From Platanthera guangdongensis (lineage: Eukaryota > Streptophyta > Magnoliopsida > Asparagales > Orchidaceae), in assembly GCA_039583875.1 (NCBI GenBank), contig CM077163.1:229764646-229828645 (forward strand): a stretch of DNA of 64,000 nt. Reading direction: 5' to 3'. Shown piece by piece: positions 10,770-20,691 of this stretch (position 1 is the stretch's first letter; each line of letters starts with the position of its first letter). A program made the translations under genes and the position numbers. The notes beneath the pieces were generated by a model. It was not told where the DNA came from, searched no databases, and was given only the letters and a program-made list of their open reading frames with translations.

Positions 10770-11439
10770 TCCCTTATTAAGAAAAATTGATCCGAGTGCA
10801 ATAACCTGTTCCAAATAATTCCTCTAAGGGTCCATTTGTTTTAGCTTTTAGGGTCCGGCGCGTTTTGATGAAACGGAGGTTGTGTGTAATTAGCGTTTGT
10901 TTTTCCGCCTCCGTTTCCAGCCGCCCTCCGTTTCTCCCGGGGTTCAAACAGGCGCGGCTCAAAAACCTGCTCGATCACGTCGTTTTCTCGCGTTTTTTCC
11001 TGCTGGCGAGGGCTAGGGCGTTGTTCTTCTTCCCGATCGATGAATCTCCCCCCCCACCCCGCCCATTTCACGGCGTCGGCGACTTTCAAGCATCAACCAC
11101 CCTAGCGACCCCTGCAGTCGCTGTCTTCGTTCTTCCACCTCTTCTGTCGACGGCAACCGGTCTTCTACTCCAGCATAGGTACTACCCGCAAAGGTATTAC
11201 CCGCCTCTTCTGTCTGGCGGTGATCGAAGTGCTTCTGCTCCAGCAAAGGTATTACCCGCAGTCCTCTAGGGCTTTCTCGAATCCTGTATGAGCTTTTGCA
11301 AAATACTCATCACTCTCTTCTCCTCCTCCTTTTGTATTACAGTGACCCCCGAATCCAAGCAGCAGGACTTCTTCCCTTGACTTTGCAGATCAACAACAGG
11401 TATACCTAATATTTTGGGGAAATTTTTGCTACTTCCTAT

Positions 11440-11935
11440 TGTGTATGTGTTGAAATTTTTTTGGTGTGATGTGTGTGTTTTTCCAGTGTGCGTGTGTGCT
11501 ATAAAGTGTGTGTGTGCATTTGCTGAGTGTGTGTGTGTCCAAAATGTGTTTGCTAGGTATGTGGTTGTGTGCTTGTTTGTGTTCGGCATGTGAATGTCTG
11601 TGTGTGCTGTAATGTGTGTGTGTGTTATGGTATGTGCTTGTGTTTTGGTGTGCTGTAAAGAGTGTGTGTGTGTCTGTGTGTTGTAAAGAGTGTGTGTGTG
11701 CGTGTGTTTGTGTGCTGTAAAGAGAGAGTGTGTGTGTGTGATGTAAAGAGTATGTGCGTGTGAATGTGTGTGTGTGTGCTGTAATGTGTGTGTGTGTCCA
11801 AAATGTGGGTGGTAGGTAAAGAGTGTGTGTGTTTGTGTGATGCAAAGAGTGTATTTGCTATTGATGTATGTATTTGATGTAAAGAGTGTATGTATGTATG
11901 TGTGTGTCCAGTGAATGTGTGTGCGTGTTTATGTT
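11440..11935 (+). repeat. Long GT-rich simple-sequence tract
   Basis: About 500 bp dominated by GTGTGTG runs broken by phrases such as GCTGTAA and GTAAAGAG. The minus-strand frames across it (His/Thr-rich) are artefacts of the repeat. It lies just upstream of the Myb-like gene of the Harbinger element. Confidence 0.8.
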
Positions 11936-11968
11936 TTGTTTGTTTTTGTCTGAAACTGATTTATGTAG

Positions 11969-12936
11969 ATTTCAATATAGGCTTATAGGTAAACATAAAA
12001 AATGCGGTGTAAGTGCGAGTTGGGAGACCGATGATGTATTAATTTTTTGTGACTTGTGTTTGAAAGAAATCGAGTTGGGTAATCGCCCAACCACCCACTT
12101 TAGTAGGGATGGTTGGACTAACCTGACAACAAATTTCCATGCTCGCACGGGGAAGGCGTATGATCGAACCCAAATGAAGACCAAGTGAGATCAGCTTAAA
12201 AAGATTGGAAGTTATGGAGGGAGCTTAAGGGTCGTGAGACGGGGCTGGGGTGGGGTCCTATTCGCAAAACGATCCTTGCATCAGAAGATTGGTGGAAAGA
12301 ACGCCTCAAGGTTTGAACTTTTTTTATTTGAGTTTTTATTTTTGGTAATATATGATAGTGTTTGGTATGTCTAATACGTAGTCTGCTTCATCTCAGGTAC
12401 TTCTGGGTACATGGAAGTTTCAGTTTGCTGGCATATCAGCTGAGTTGGAAGAGAAGTTGCATATGATGTTTAGCCAGGTGGTTGCAAATGGAGATCTTGC
12501 ATGGCCGCCAAATTCAAGAATCTTTGAACATGAGTCAGTTGACGAACATGACGGGTCTCCCGAACATGACACACAGGAAATCAACGACAATGAGGATACT
12601 ACAACTAAACAGAAAAGGGTAATTAAGGGAAAAAGGATTTCTACAAAGAAGGCAAGGAGTTCAGCAATGAATGAGTTAGTCGAGACATCGCGCATTATTG
12701 GTCGTTTCATGCAGGAGCCGCCTCGCATACATATATCTTCATCACTGTACACCATTCCTGAGGCTATTTCAGAGCTGGAAACTATGACAGAGGTTATGGA
12801 TGAGTCTAATTTGGAGTTCTATCACTACTGCATCATCTTTCTGAGACAGAAACATAATCGAGAAAAATTTATGAGCATGCAGAAAGATCAGCGCCTCACA
12901 TGGCTGCAGGCTTGTTATGCCAAATATTCGGAGTAG
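11969..12936 (+). pseudogene. Harbinger Myb/SANT-like DNA-binding protein, broken
   Basis: The first exon encodes a Myb/SANT-like domain (Myb_DNA-bind_3 type) recognisable from FCDLCLKEIELGNRPTTHFS and GWTNL, ending AYDRTQMKTK. The GT-AG intron 12311-12396 joins it to an exon encoding a tail (FAGISAELEEKLHMMFSQV ... WLQACYAKYSE) that ends at the stop 12934-12936. Two lesions break it: TGA at 12186-12188 where the family has Trp, and an apparent one-base loss near 12198-12205, after which the expected residues appear in another frame. In PIF/Harbinger elements this protein partners the transposase and binds element ends. The true start is unclear; an AG acceptor at 11967-11968 suggests an upstream exon. 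Confidence 0.8.
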
Positions 12937-13129
12937 TTGCATTCATGTGATGTGATATGTGTGTGTGTGTATTTCCCTAAGTTTCAGTATGCTTTATTTT
13001 TTCTGCTGTACTTATTGCTGGACATATACTATTGCTACAATCGTTGCTGGACATTTACTATTATGCTTGTTTATTATACTGTCTCACAAGGTGTAAAAAT
13101 AACATACAATGTATTTACCCAGATTTTCA

Positions 13130-14474
13130 ATGACGAGCCCGGATCACACTGACAGTTCAGACGAGGAGACTCAGCAACAGACGACTGATTTGTTTTATCA
13201 TAATAGAGCGATTGGTTCACGACAGTTTTTAGTGCCAATGATGGTACCCTCGGAAGGTGGACCGTCTAGTACACCTTGTATGACATCAAGCCAAACCGGC
13301 GCTAGATGGATTGGTGAACTTTTGGATGGACATTCTCACAGATTTTTCAGTGCTTTTAGAATGTCGAAGGTAATATTTATTGATTTGCTGACACTCCTCA
13401 CACAACAGTATGGATTGGAAGGATCCAGGAGGACTCTCCCACGTGAGGTGCTTGCAATTACTCTGCAGATTTTATGCCATAATTTATCGATGCAAATAGC
13501 GAGTGAACGATTTCAACACTCTACGAAAACTATTAGTAAATTATTCGCAAGGGGTATAAATGCAATTAAAAGACTATCTTCTGATGTTATTAGACCTGTA
13601 GATCCACATTTCAATGATATTCCCCCGCAAATTTTAAATGACGCTCGGTACATGCCATTTTTTAAAGACTGCATAAGAGCTATTGATGGAACACATGTGG
13701 ACGCTCGAGTTCCTGCTGATCAACAAGTTGCATACATTGGTCGCCATGGCACAACAACGCAGAATGTCATGGCGGTTTGTGATTTCAACATATGTTACAC
13801 TTTTGCATTAATTGGTTGGGAGGGTTCTACTCATGATAGTCGTATATTTCAGCATGCTCTTATGAACCCCAATTATAATTTCCCGTACCCGCCACCTGGT
13901 GAGTCATTTGTAGCATGAATCTCTTTTTAATGAGAAGTATTGAAGAACATTTTATTCACACTATTAGCTTGAAATATATAATTTTGCAGAGAAATATTAC
14001 GTAGTAGATGTCGGATATCCGCTACAACGCAGTTTTCTAAAACCATATTCAGACACGCGGTATCATTTGTCAGATTTTAGAAGGGGCAATAGACCCATAA
14101 AAGGGCGACGGGAAATTTTTCAACCAGGCTCACTCGTCGTTACGCAGTATTATAGAGCGTTCATTCGACGTATAGAAAAAAAGTGGAAGATACTAAGAGA
14201 TATGCCGCCATACAATTTGTCAAAGCAACGAGATGTTGTGATTGCAACAATGACATTGCATAACTACATTCGCAGACATCCATCCCGCTCAGACATTCAT
14301 TTTTGTGCTTGTGATGTAGACGAACATTTCATTTATCCAGCGGGTCTTCAGAACAGAACTGCTCAAAATAATGTTGGCTCAAGTGGAGACGATGTTAGAG
14401 GGATTCAGGTAGGAGTGGATGAGATGGTGGCATTGCCTGACTCAATTGCTGAACAATTATTGCACCGAGCTTGA
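13130..14474 (+). CDS. PIF/Harbinger DDE transposase, open but catalytic block out of frame
   Basis: Exon 13130-13898, GT-AG intron 13899-13989 (GTGAGT...TTGCAG) and exon 13990-14474 give 417 residues. A helix-turn-helix region lies near residues 80-150 (VLAITLQILCHNLS). The DDE fold shows Asp186 in AIDGTH and Asp236 in GSTHDSR. The third acid should lie in the HSSLR..IIER block after residue 300; here residues 301-319 read differently because a T-run (14116-14120) looks one base too long, and a later A-run (14176-14182) one base too short restores the frame. The displaced frame holds the expected Glu codon at 14155-14157 but also a TAG at 14173-14175. The encoded protein therefore probably lacks catalytic activity. 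Indel errors in homopolymers are possible. An ATG at 13109 in the same frame is an alternative start. Confidence 0.85.
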
Positions 14475-15539
14475 ATGTATTTTTCATATTTTGAAAACGT
14501 TAACATGTAATGTGGAATATCTATTTATGTTCGAACTGCACCTTATGTTAACAACCATCGCCGGAGGTTAATAAAAATAATTTATTTGTTTCCATTTCAT
14601 TATTTTTAAAGGTTTAATATGCATATTTATATATGATGTTTCGAAAAAAAAAATTAGCCGCGGATCTCCATTTCGAAACACAGTAATGCCAAACAGTTCT
14701 CTGTTTTGAACAGCTCTGCAAACGTAAACTAGCCAAACAGAACTCCGTTTCCAGCATCCAGTTTCCAACAGCTCCCTTTACAAACCTGTCTTTACAATAG
14801 CTCATTTTACAACCGCCACCGCTAAACAAAATGAAGCCTAAACAGCCAAATGAGTGGTTGTGAAGAATAATAAACGCACAAGTAATTAGAAAGGTAAATA
14901 AAAGCAAGCACCACAAACAAGAACACCAAATATAAAGTGATTCCCAGAAATTTGGTACGTCACCGTACAGGTAGAGATAAATTTACTATTAATTTCTCAA
15001 GCATACAATACGGCTAAAGGAGATGAGAAAAAAATACACCGAGAAAGTGATGAAAACTCGAATTCTCCAAGATACGGCCGCACTTGTTGCGACAAGAAAA
15101 AAATAGTTCGGTGGCGAGAGAAGAAGCGGGTGGCTTGCGGTAAGAAGAACTCCGAACTCTGGCGGCAAGAGAAGAAGTCTGCGGCTTGCGACAAGAGGAA
15201 CCCAACTTGGCAGCCAACTAGTCGATGGCCAAGAGGGTGGTCGGTGACCGGGCGGAAGAGGGTGGCCTGCTGCAGCCGAAAGTGAAGTTCTGCGCACTCC
15301 CATAAAAATTTGTTGCGCTGTAGATGATGGCCGGTCATACCTCTTTATAGGCAGGAGGAAAAAAACCCTTTATCGGGTGTAGGAGGAAGAAACTGGTGCA
15401 ACAATGAAAAGAGATTAAAGATCCCTTCCAAGAAATCCTTCTCCATAAGCAGAAATTTGGGGAATACCAAACTTGGAGCGGACGCCAACCAAGCAACATC
15501 GGACTTGCGCTAATGGCAGAAGAGGCGGCACACATAACA

Positions 15540-16249
15540 ATCTTCACTTTGACATGACTTCCAAGACATGCTACACCTGGCTGAGATAACTCCAAGAAAC
15601 CCCAACGGTCACCAAGATCCAAAGCCAAAGAAACTGACTGAAAGAACTTTGGCTGAGAACGGATCATAAGAAAACTCCTTCAAATCTGAGTAGCACACAA
15701 ATTGGACTAACGTGTCTGGCTTATAAACGCTTCACCTTGAAGCTAAATTTCAACTGCTCTACCTCCAGTGGTGGTCTTCTAAAGCAAAACTGAACATGTT
15801 AAGACTTCTGGCCTTTGATGTGTGCGCGAGAGAGAAATTAACAAATGCAGACACATCAATAATGAATGCAAACAAACTGACCTCAATATAGAAAAAGAAC
15901 CCTCGTGAGAACTTATCAAAAAATTAATTAGACATACTCTAAACTCATGAAAAATGAAGGAGCAACAAGAAAAGAGCTTAGGTAATAGAGGGTGACCAAA
16001 CTGCATTCACAAAATGAAGTTTTTGACCAGAAAAAAACTCAAAAAAGTTATAGTGACACAAGTAAAGAGATAACATGATTAAAATAAATGGAAATAAGCG
16101 TAAGCAAAAAAATAAAGGGACAATGATCATGAGAGCAAGACAAGAAATGACAAAAAATATTGGAAACCCAAAAGAAAGCACACAAATAAAAAGACAAGAA
16201 AAAAGATATGTGATAAAAACACTAGAGAACATTCTCATCGACGTCCTCA
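15540..16249 (-). other. J internal region, non-coding or decayed beyond recognition
   Basis: Between the J 3' LTR and its gag relic. AT-rich, with minus-strand frames of no recognisable domain. Any pol region is missing or unrecognisable. Confidence 0.5.
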
Positions 16250-16466
16250 AGGCATATGTATGTGACAGATTTTTCCTTATCATCACCGGGGATCGTCCAT
16301 TTCTCTTTGTTCTGAAACTTCTAACAATCCTTTATCCAATGACCATTTTTTTGTAGTAGTTGCAGTGACTATCTCAACTTTTCTTAGACTTATCTCCTCT
16401 AACTAAGCTAGACTGACCCCAAGAAAATAAATCTGAACTTTTAGCAATACTTGAGTCAAATGATTT

Positions 16467-17569
16467 TGTTGAAATCGAGAATTTGGTCTCCTGTGAAGTT
16501 CACCCTTGGGGAAAGGGTGATCGCGCACCTACTTTTCTCCTGCAAGCCGAACAACAAGAAGAAATGGAAACTGACCCAAGGGCTCGGCGTGAAGGTCCCA
16601 CCACACACCCGGAAGATTTTAGAGTCGCTTCCCCTCCCTAGCGAATGGCCGAGCTAAAGCTACCTCAGAAAGCGCAAGAAGATCTGAATACTGACCAACG
16701 CGCCTTCTGAGGTGCCCCATGGGTCTTATTTATAGTTTTTCGAAGACGGCCAGCAAATAGCTAACCTCTGCTGTTTTGAACAGCTATATGCAGCACAATT
16801 GGGCTTGCTAATAGCGTAACTCCGCCGTTCTATTAAGCTATCCGCACTCCTGACAAGGGTAAAACGGTAAAGAAAAACACATCATAGGAGACTGGGCGAG
16901 TGGAGCATCATAACTCAACGCCAAAGCCAGGAGGGCGTCGAGAGCGTTGAGTGGAGTGACATCACTAAACACCAAATCCTGGAGGGCGTCTAGAGCGTTG
17001 AGTGGAGCAACGTCACTCAACGCCAAAGCCGGGAGGGCGTCGAGAGCGTTGAGTGGAGTGATGTCACTCAACGCCAAAGCCAGGAGGGCGTCTAGAGCGT
17101 TGTTTGGAGCGACGTCACTCAACGCCAAAGCCGGGAGCGCGTCGAGAGCGTTGAGTGGAGCAACGTCACTCAACGCCAAAGCTAGGAGGGCGTCAAGAGT
17201 GTTGAGTGGAGCAACGTCACTCAACGCCAAAGTCGGATGGGCGAGTAGCCCTCTAATGCCTTCACTCGCTCGGGGCGATCTGGGATTATCAGTACTACAG
17301 AAGGAGTCCTAGAATACTCGAGTTCGCCGAGCTTTATTCGACGAACGCTGAGCTCCGTTCGAGCTTGGTTCGGCGAAAACCCGATCCGGCTCGACGAACC
17401 TTGTGCGAAGGCGGGCTGGTCGGGCCGGCTCGCGTTGCTTGCTCGCCCAGCCTTGGAGGGAGCGAGCTGATCATTCTGAGTTCGCTTGTATGATGTCCTG
17501 GCGCGGGCAGACTGCCTTAGTCCGCTCGTCTGGCCTGGGGGACCCACTCGACGAACACGGGGTTGTACA
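16467..17569 (-). mobile_element. Solo LTR N (Tat-family LTR) inside J gag
   Basis: The 1103-bp LTR starts (plus strand) TGTTGAAATCG and ends GGGGTTGTACA, so it reads leftward as TGTACAACCCCG...CAACA. The flanks GATTT (16462-16466) and TATTT (17570-17574) match at four of five positions. Both ends match the LTRs of elements F and D, so it is a solo LTR from that family. A TATA-like TTTATAG lies near 16730. Confidence 0.8.
16905..17235. repeat. 51-bp minisatellite in solo LTR N
   Basis: About 6.5 copies of a 51-bp unit such as GCGTTGAGTGGAGCAACGTC followed by ACTCAACGCCAAAG. The unit is a multiple of three, so repeated open frames appear on both strands; these are not genes. Each unit has inverted CGTTGAGTG/CACTCAACG motifs. 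Confidence 0.85.
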
Positions 17570-18297
17570 TATTTCTTTCGGATGTCATCTGAGAGTAAGA
17601 CTGCAGTGAGCTCTTCCATATCCAAAATATCCTTATTGTAGGTGAGGGTAGTGACATTGCCCTCGTACTACTTTGGAAGAGAGTTCAAAAGAATAACTAT
17701 CTTGTCCTCTTTCTCCACCTAAATATTCATGCAGAGACACTCGAATAAAAGTTTATTGAAACTGTTCAGGTGGTCATACATGTAGAGAGGAACCCTCCTT
17801 CATGCTAAACTTGTACAACTGCTGCTTGACGTAGATACGATTAGGGAGAGACTTAGTCATGTAGATACTCTCCAGCTTTGCCCAAAAACCGGAGGCAGTC
17901 GTCTTTGAAAAAACTTCATATATCATATCATCATGTAAGCAAAGATAAATGGTGGATAAAACTTTGAGATCAAAATCCCCCCACATGCGATCGGTAACCT
18001 TAGCATCCTTATATGTCTTTCCCAATAGGACACAATGTAAATCTTCCTTGATCAGTAGTGCTTTGACCTTCACCTACCAAAAACCAAAATTGTGATTCCC
18101 GTCGAACTTCATAACTTCAAACTTTGTACTGTGTGTGGAAGATGCCAAAGAAATCAAACTGAGGAAATATGCACTGAGACCGAGGAGACCAGATAAATTC
18201 ACGAATCAAGATTGGGAAGATAGGGAGCAGACGGTATCGTACTTCTCGTTGACCCAACTCAAAATTGAATGTCCAAATAGTCGCCGATCCAACCTGT

Positions 18298-18310
18298 CTT
18301 TGGTACCACT
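18298..18310 (-). other. Primer-binding site candidate of J
   Basis: Beside the 5' LTR the minus strand reads AGTGGTACCAAAG, close to the TGGTATCAGAG sequence complementary to initiator Met tRNA that primes most plant copia elements. Confidence 0.55.
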
Positions 18311-19064
18311 TGTTAAGAAAAACCAATCCGAGTGCAGATGAAATAACCTGTTCCAAATAATTTCTCTAATGACCAAACGAGTGGTTGCGAAGAATAATAA
18401 ATGCACAAGTAATTAGAAAGGGAAAATAAAAGCAAGCACCACAAACAAGAACACCCGATATAAAGTGGTTCTCTGAAATTGGGTACGTCCACTGTGCAGG
18501 TAGAGATAAATTTACTATTAATTTCTCAGACATACAATACAACTAAATGGGAGGAGAAAAATAGACCGAGAAAGTAATGAAAACTCGAATCCTCCAAGGG
18601 ACGACCGCACTCATTACGACGAGAAAAAAAATAGTTCGGTGACGAGAGAAGAAGTCGATGGCTTGCGGTAATAAGAACTCTGAACTCCGATGGCAAGAGA
18701 AGCCGACGATTTGCGGCAAGAGGAACCAAACTCGGCGACCAACTAGTCGATGGCCAAGAGATGGGTCGGCGGCCGGACGGGAGCGAGCAACCTGCTGCAG
18801 CCAGAAATGAAATTTTGCGCACTGCCGGAAAATTCTGCTGCACTACAAATGATGGCCGATCACACCTCTTTATAGGCAGGAGAACAAAAACCCTAAATCA
18901 GGTGTAGGAGGAAGAGATCGTCACAACAATGGAAAGAGATCAAAGATCCCTTCCAAGAAATCCTCCTCCATCAACAGAAATTCGGGGAATACCAAACTTG
19001 GAGCTGTCGCCAACCGAGTAGCGATGGACATGCACTAATGACGGGAGACGAGGCACGCATAACA
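18311..19064 (-). repeat. 5' LTR of J
   Basis: Uninterrupted ~753-bp LTR, homologous to 10774-10827 plus 14842-15539 with scattered substitutions. It ends CATAACA, followed by the duplication CTCCC. Confidence 0.85.
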
Positions 19065-19588
19065 CTCCCTCACTCTAGGCAAAATCCCGACGCCCTATTT
19101 CCGAAAAAACAACTCACGATTGCTTATGTCGCTGGCGGCCTGACCGAGCCCACCGGCGGGTTCACCGGTAGGTTCGCAGGGCCCCTGCGACCCCGCCAGT
19201 GGGCTTTGATCAGACTGCTGGTGGTTTCACTAGCGGCGGCACAGGCAAGTGTGAGCCCACCGCACAAATTTTTTTAATTTTTTAAAAATTTTCTAAATAA
19301 TAATCTTAAAATAATATAAAATTCAATAAATTATATTAGAAAATAAATAAATAAATCAATAAATAATTAATTTAATAAAAAAAATTTCTAATAAGAAAAA
19401 ATATAATATAATATTTCTAAATTATAAGAAATTAAAAAAATAACAAGAATAAAAAATCTAAAGATGTGTCATGCGGGAGATGCCCGCCGCAGGCTGAGCA
19501 ATTAAAGCCCGCCGCAGGCTGAGAAATTAAATCCCGCCGTAGGCCGGGTACTATCGCGTGGAGCACATGAGAGCTCGTGCACTATCAC
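19065..19588. other. Spacer between J and F with a short tandem repeat
   Basis: GC-rich then AT-rich DNA. About 2.5 copies of a 27-bp unit (GCCCGCCGCAGGCTGAG...) occur at 19482-19545. No gene recognised. The last five bases, ATCAC, are the left target-site duplication of F. Confidence 0.6.
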
Positions 19589-19796
19589 TGTACAACCCCG
19601 TATTCGCAAGTTTTGAGTTTTTAAGCTTTTGAAGCGGTTTGAACACTTGGTGGCCAATTTTGGCCTAGCCCTTGCAATATACTAGTAGGGGAAGGAAAAA
19701 TCTGCCTCCCCCAGTGACCCTTTTTTTGGAGGGGGGGGGGGGGTGCGACAAGTTGGCTGGCACCCACCCCGACCTGATAAGTGCGAGGTGGGAGCA

Positions 19797-20150
19797 GCGA
19801 GACCGGCCGGGGGCCGAGGTCTCGCCCCTGCCCCATCCTGCTCTGCGGCGTGGCGGGGGAGATCGGTCGGGGGACGGGGTATCGCCCCTGCCCCCTCCTG
19901 CTCCGAGGCCTAACGGGGCGAGACCGGCCGGGAGGCCGGGGTCTCGCCCCTGCCCCCTCCTGCTCCGCAGCCTGGTGGGGAGAGACCGGCCGGGAGGCCG
20001 GGGTCACGCCCCTGCCCCCTCCTGCTCCGCGGCCTGGCGAGGCGAGATCGGCCGGGAGGCCGGGGTCTCGCCCCTGCCCCCTGCTCCGCGGCCTGGCCGC
20101 CTGGCGGGGCGAGAACGGCCATATGTCGGGGTCTCGCCCCTGCCCCCTTG
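19797..20150. repeat. ~61-bp hairpin-forming minisatellite in F 5' LTR
   Basis: Six units, each containing GCGAGACCGGCC...GGCCGGGGTCTCGCC, an almost perfect inverted repeat, followed by CCTGCCCCCTCCTGCTCCGC. It lies in the U3 region upstream of the TATA box. Confidence 0.85.
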
Positions 20151-20369
20151 CTCCCCAGTTCTTCGGGGATCACCTGCTCGTCTCGGGTGCCCGGGGAGAT
20201 GGTGGGAATGGCTCCTCCCGCTCTTGGACCGCTTTTGGCCATGTTTTTACCGTTTTACCATCGGGGTGGATTTACCTCTTTGCCCCCCGACGTGGCTGTT
20301 TTCTATTGGCCCAAAGCCTTTTGGCCCCGGGGGTATTTCTGGCTTTTTGGTCCATGGGGTTCGAAAAAC

Positions 20370-20377
20370 TATAAATA
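20370..20377 (+). promoter_or_regulatory. TATA box of the F LTR promoter
   Basis: TATAAATA in AAAACTATAAATAGACCC, conserved at ~39425 in the 3' LTR and inverted in both D LTRs (~53115 and ~63818). A CT-rich leader follows. Confidence 0.7.
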
Positions 20378-20691
20378 GACCCTTATGGGTGCCTTGGAGA
20401 GATCACTTCTTCACTCTCTCTTCATCCTTCAAGGCACCCTAGCTCAAGCATTGGCTAGGGAGGGGGAGACCTCAAAGGTCTTCCGGGTGTGAGGTGGGAC
20501 CTCCGCGCTAGAGCCGAGGGTCTGTTTCTAGTTTCTTGATCCTTTGGTCTGTGACGTTCTCCTGAGTGTAGTAGGTGCGAGGTCACCCCTTTCTAGGGAC
20601 CCCGAACTCCACAGAGGTCATTTTTGGCTTCAACACTTTTGGTGCGGTGAGCGTGGAGAGTGACCAACATAGAAGATCTCGGGAGAGTGCC

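Larger units (their letters stand above)
10828..14838 (+). mobile_element. PIF/Harbinger transposon (TSD TAA)
   Basis: The 4011-bp element begins GGGTCCATTTGTTTTAGC and its right end reads, reverse-complemented, GGCTTCATTTTGTTTAGC. The target-site duplication is TAA (10825-10827 and 14839-14841), typical for PIF/Harbinger. It carries the two genes usual for the superfamily, a Myb/SANT-like protein and a DDE transposase, both on the plus strand. Both genes carry lesions. The first ~600 bp is leader sequence, followed by a GT-rich tract. Confidence 0.9.
10774..15539 (-). repeat. 3' LTR of J, split by the Harbinger element
   Basis: The LTR is 10774-10827 joined to 14842-15539. Comparison with the uninterrupted LTR at 18311-19064 gives the empty site around CTCTAA, so the extent of the inserted DNA is known directly. 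Confidence 0.85.
16250..18140 (-). pseudogene. Copia gag of J, interrupted by a solo LTR
   Basis: On the minus strand 18073-17774 encodes a UBN2-type copia gag segment with LLIKEDLHCVLLGKTYKDAK and SIYMTKSLPNRIYVKQQLY. A TAG near 18074 precedes it in frame, with KFDGN and FGFW upstream. The frame continues with stops to about 17575 (DMEELTAVLLSDDIRKK), where the solo LTR starts. Beyond the LTR, at ~16330-16440, phrases SSIAKSSDLFSWGQ and a zinc-knuckle remnant ending KKNGHWIKDC appear, needing one frame change. Gag forms the virus-like particle of the retroelement; this copy is dead. Confidence 0.75.
10774..19064 (-). mobile_element. Decayed Ty1/copia element J (TSD CTCCC) with nested insertions
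   Basis: Two LTR copies of ~752 bp (10774-10827 plus 14842-15539, and 18311-19064) face the same way, start TTRTTAAG and end CATAACA. The outer flanks carry a perfect 5-bp duplication CTCCC (10769-10773 and 19065-19069). A PBS-like sequence sits beside the right LTR, so transcription would run leftward. The internal region is only ~2.8 kb and over a third of that is a solo LTR; only gag relics remain and no reverse transcriptase or integrase is visible. Confidence 0.85.
19589..20635 (+). repeat. 5' LTR of F
   Basis: 1047 bp, TGTACAACC...CTTCAACA. Compared by eye over its first 130 bases it is about 95% identical to the 3' LTR, so F is older than copia A, B and C. The downstream CTTTTGGTGCGGTGAGCG is a weak primer-binding-site candidate, also seen in D. 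Confidence 0.9.

Noticed and set aside
11429..11845. His/Thr-rich minus-strand protein
   Set aside because: It is the translation of the GT-rich tract.
16838..17312. Ala/Leu/Asp-rich repeat proteins on both strands
   Set aside because: They are translations of the 51-bp minisatellite, whose unit is a multiple of three.
17403..17609. Plus-strand frame spanning the right edge of solo LTR N
   Set aside because: It crosses an element border and has no domain.
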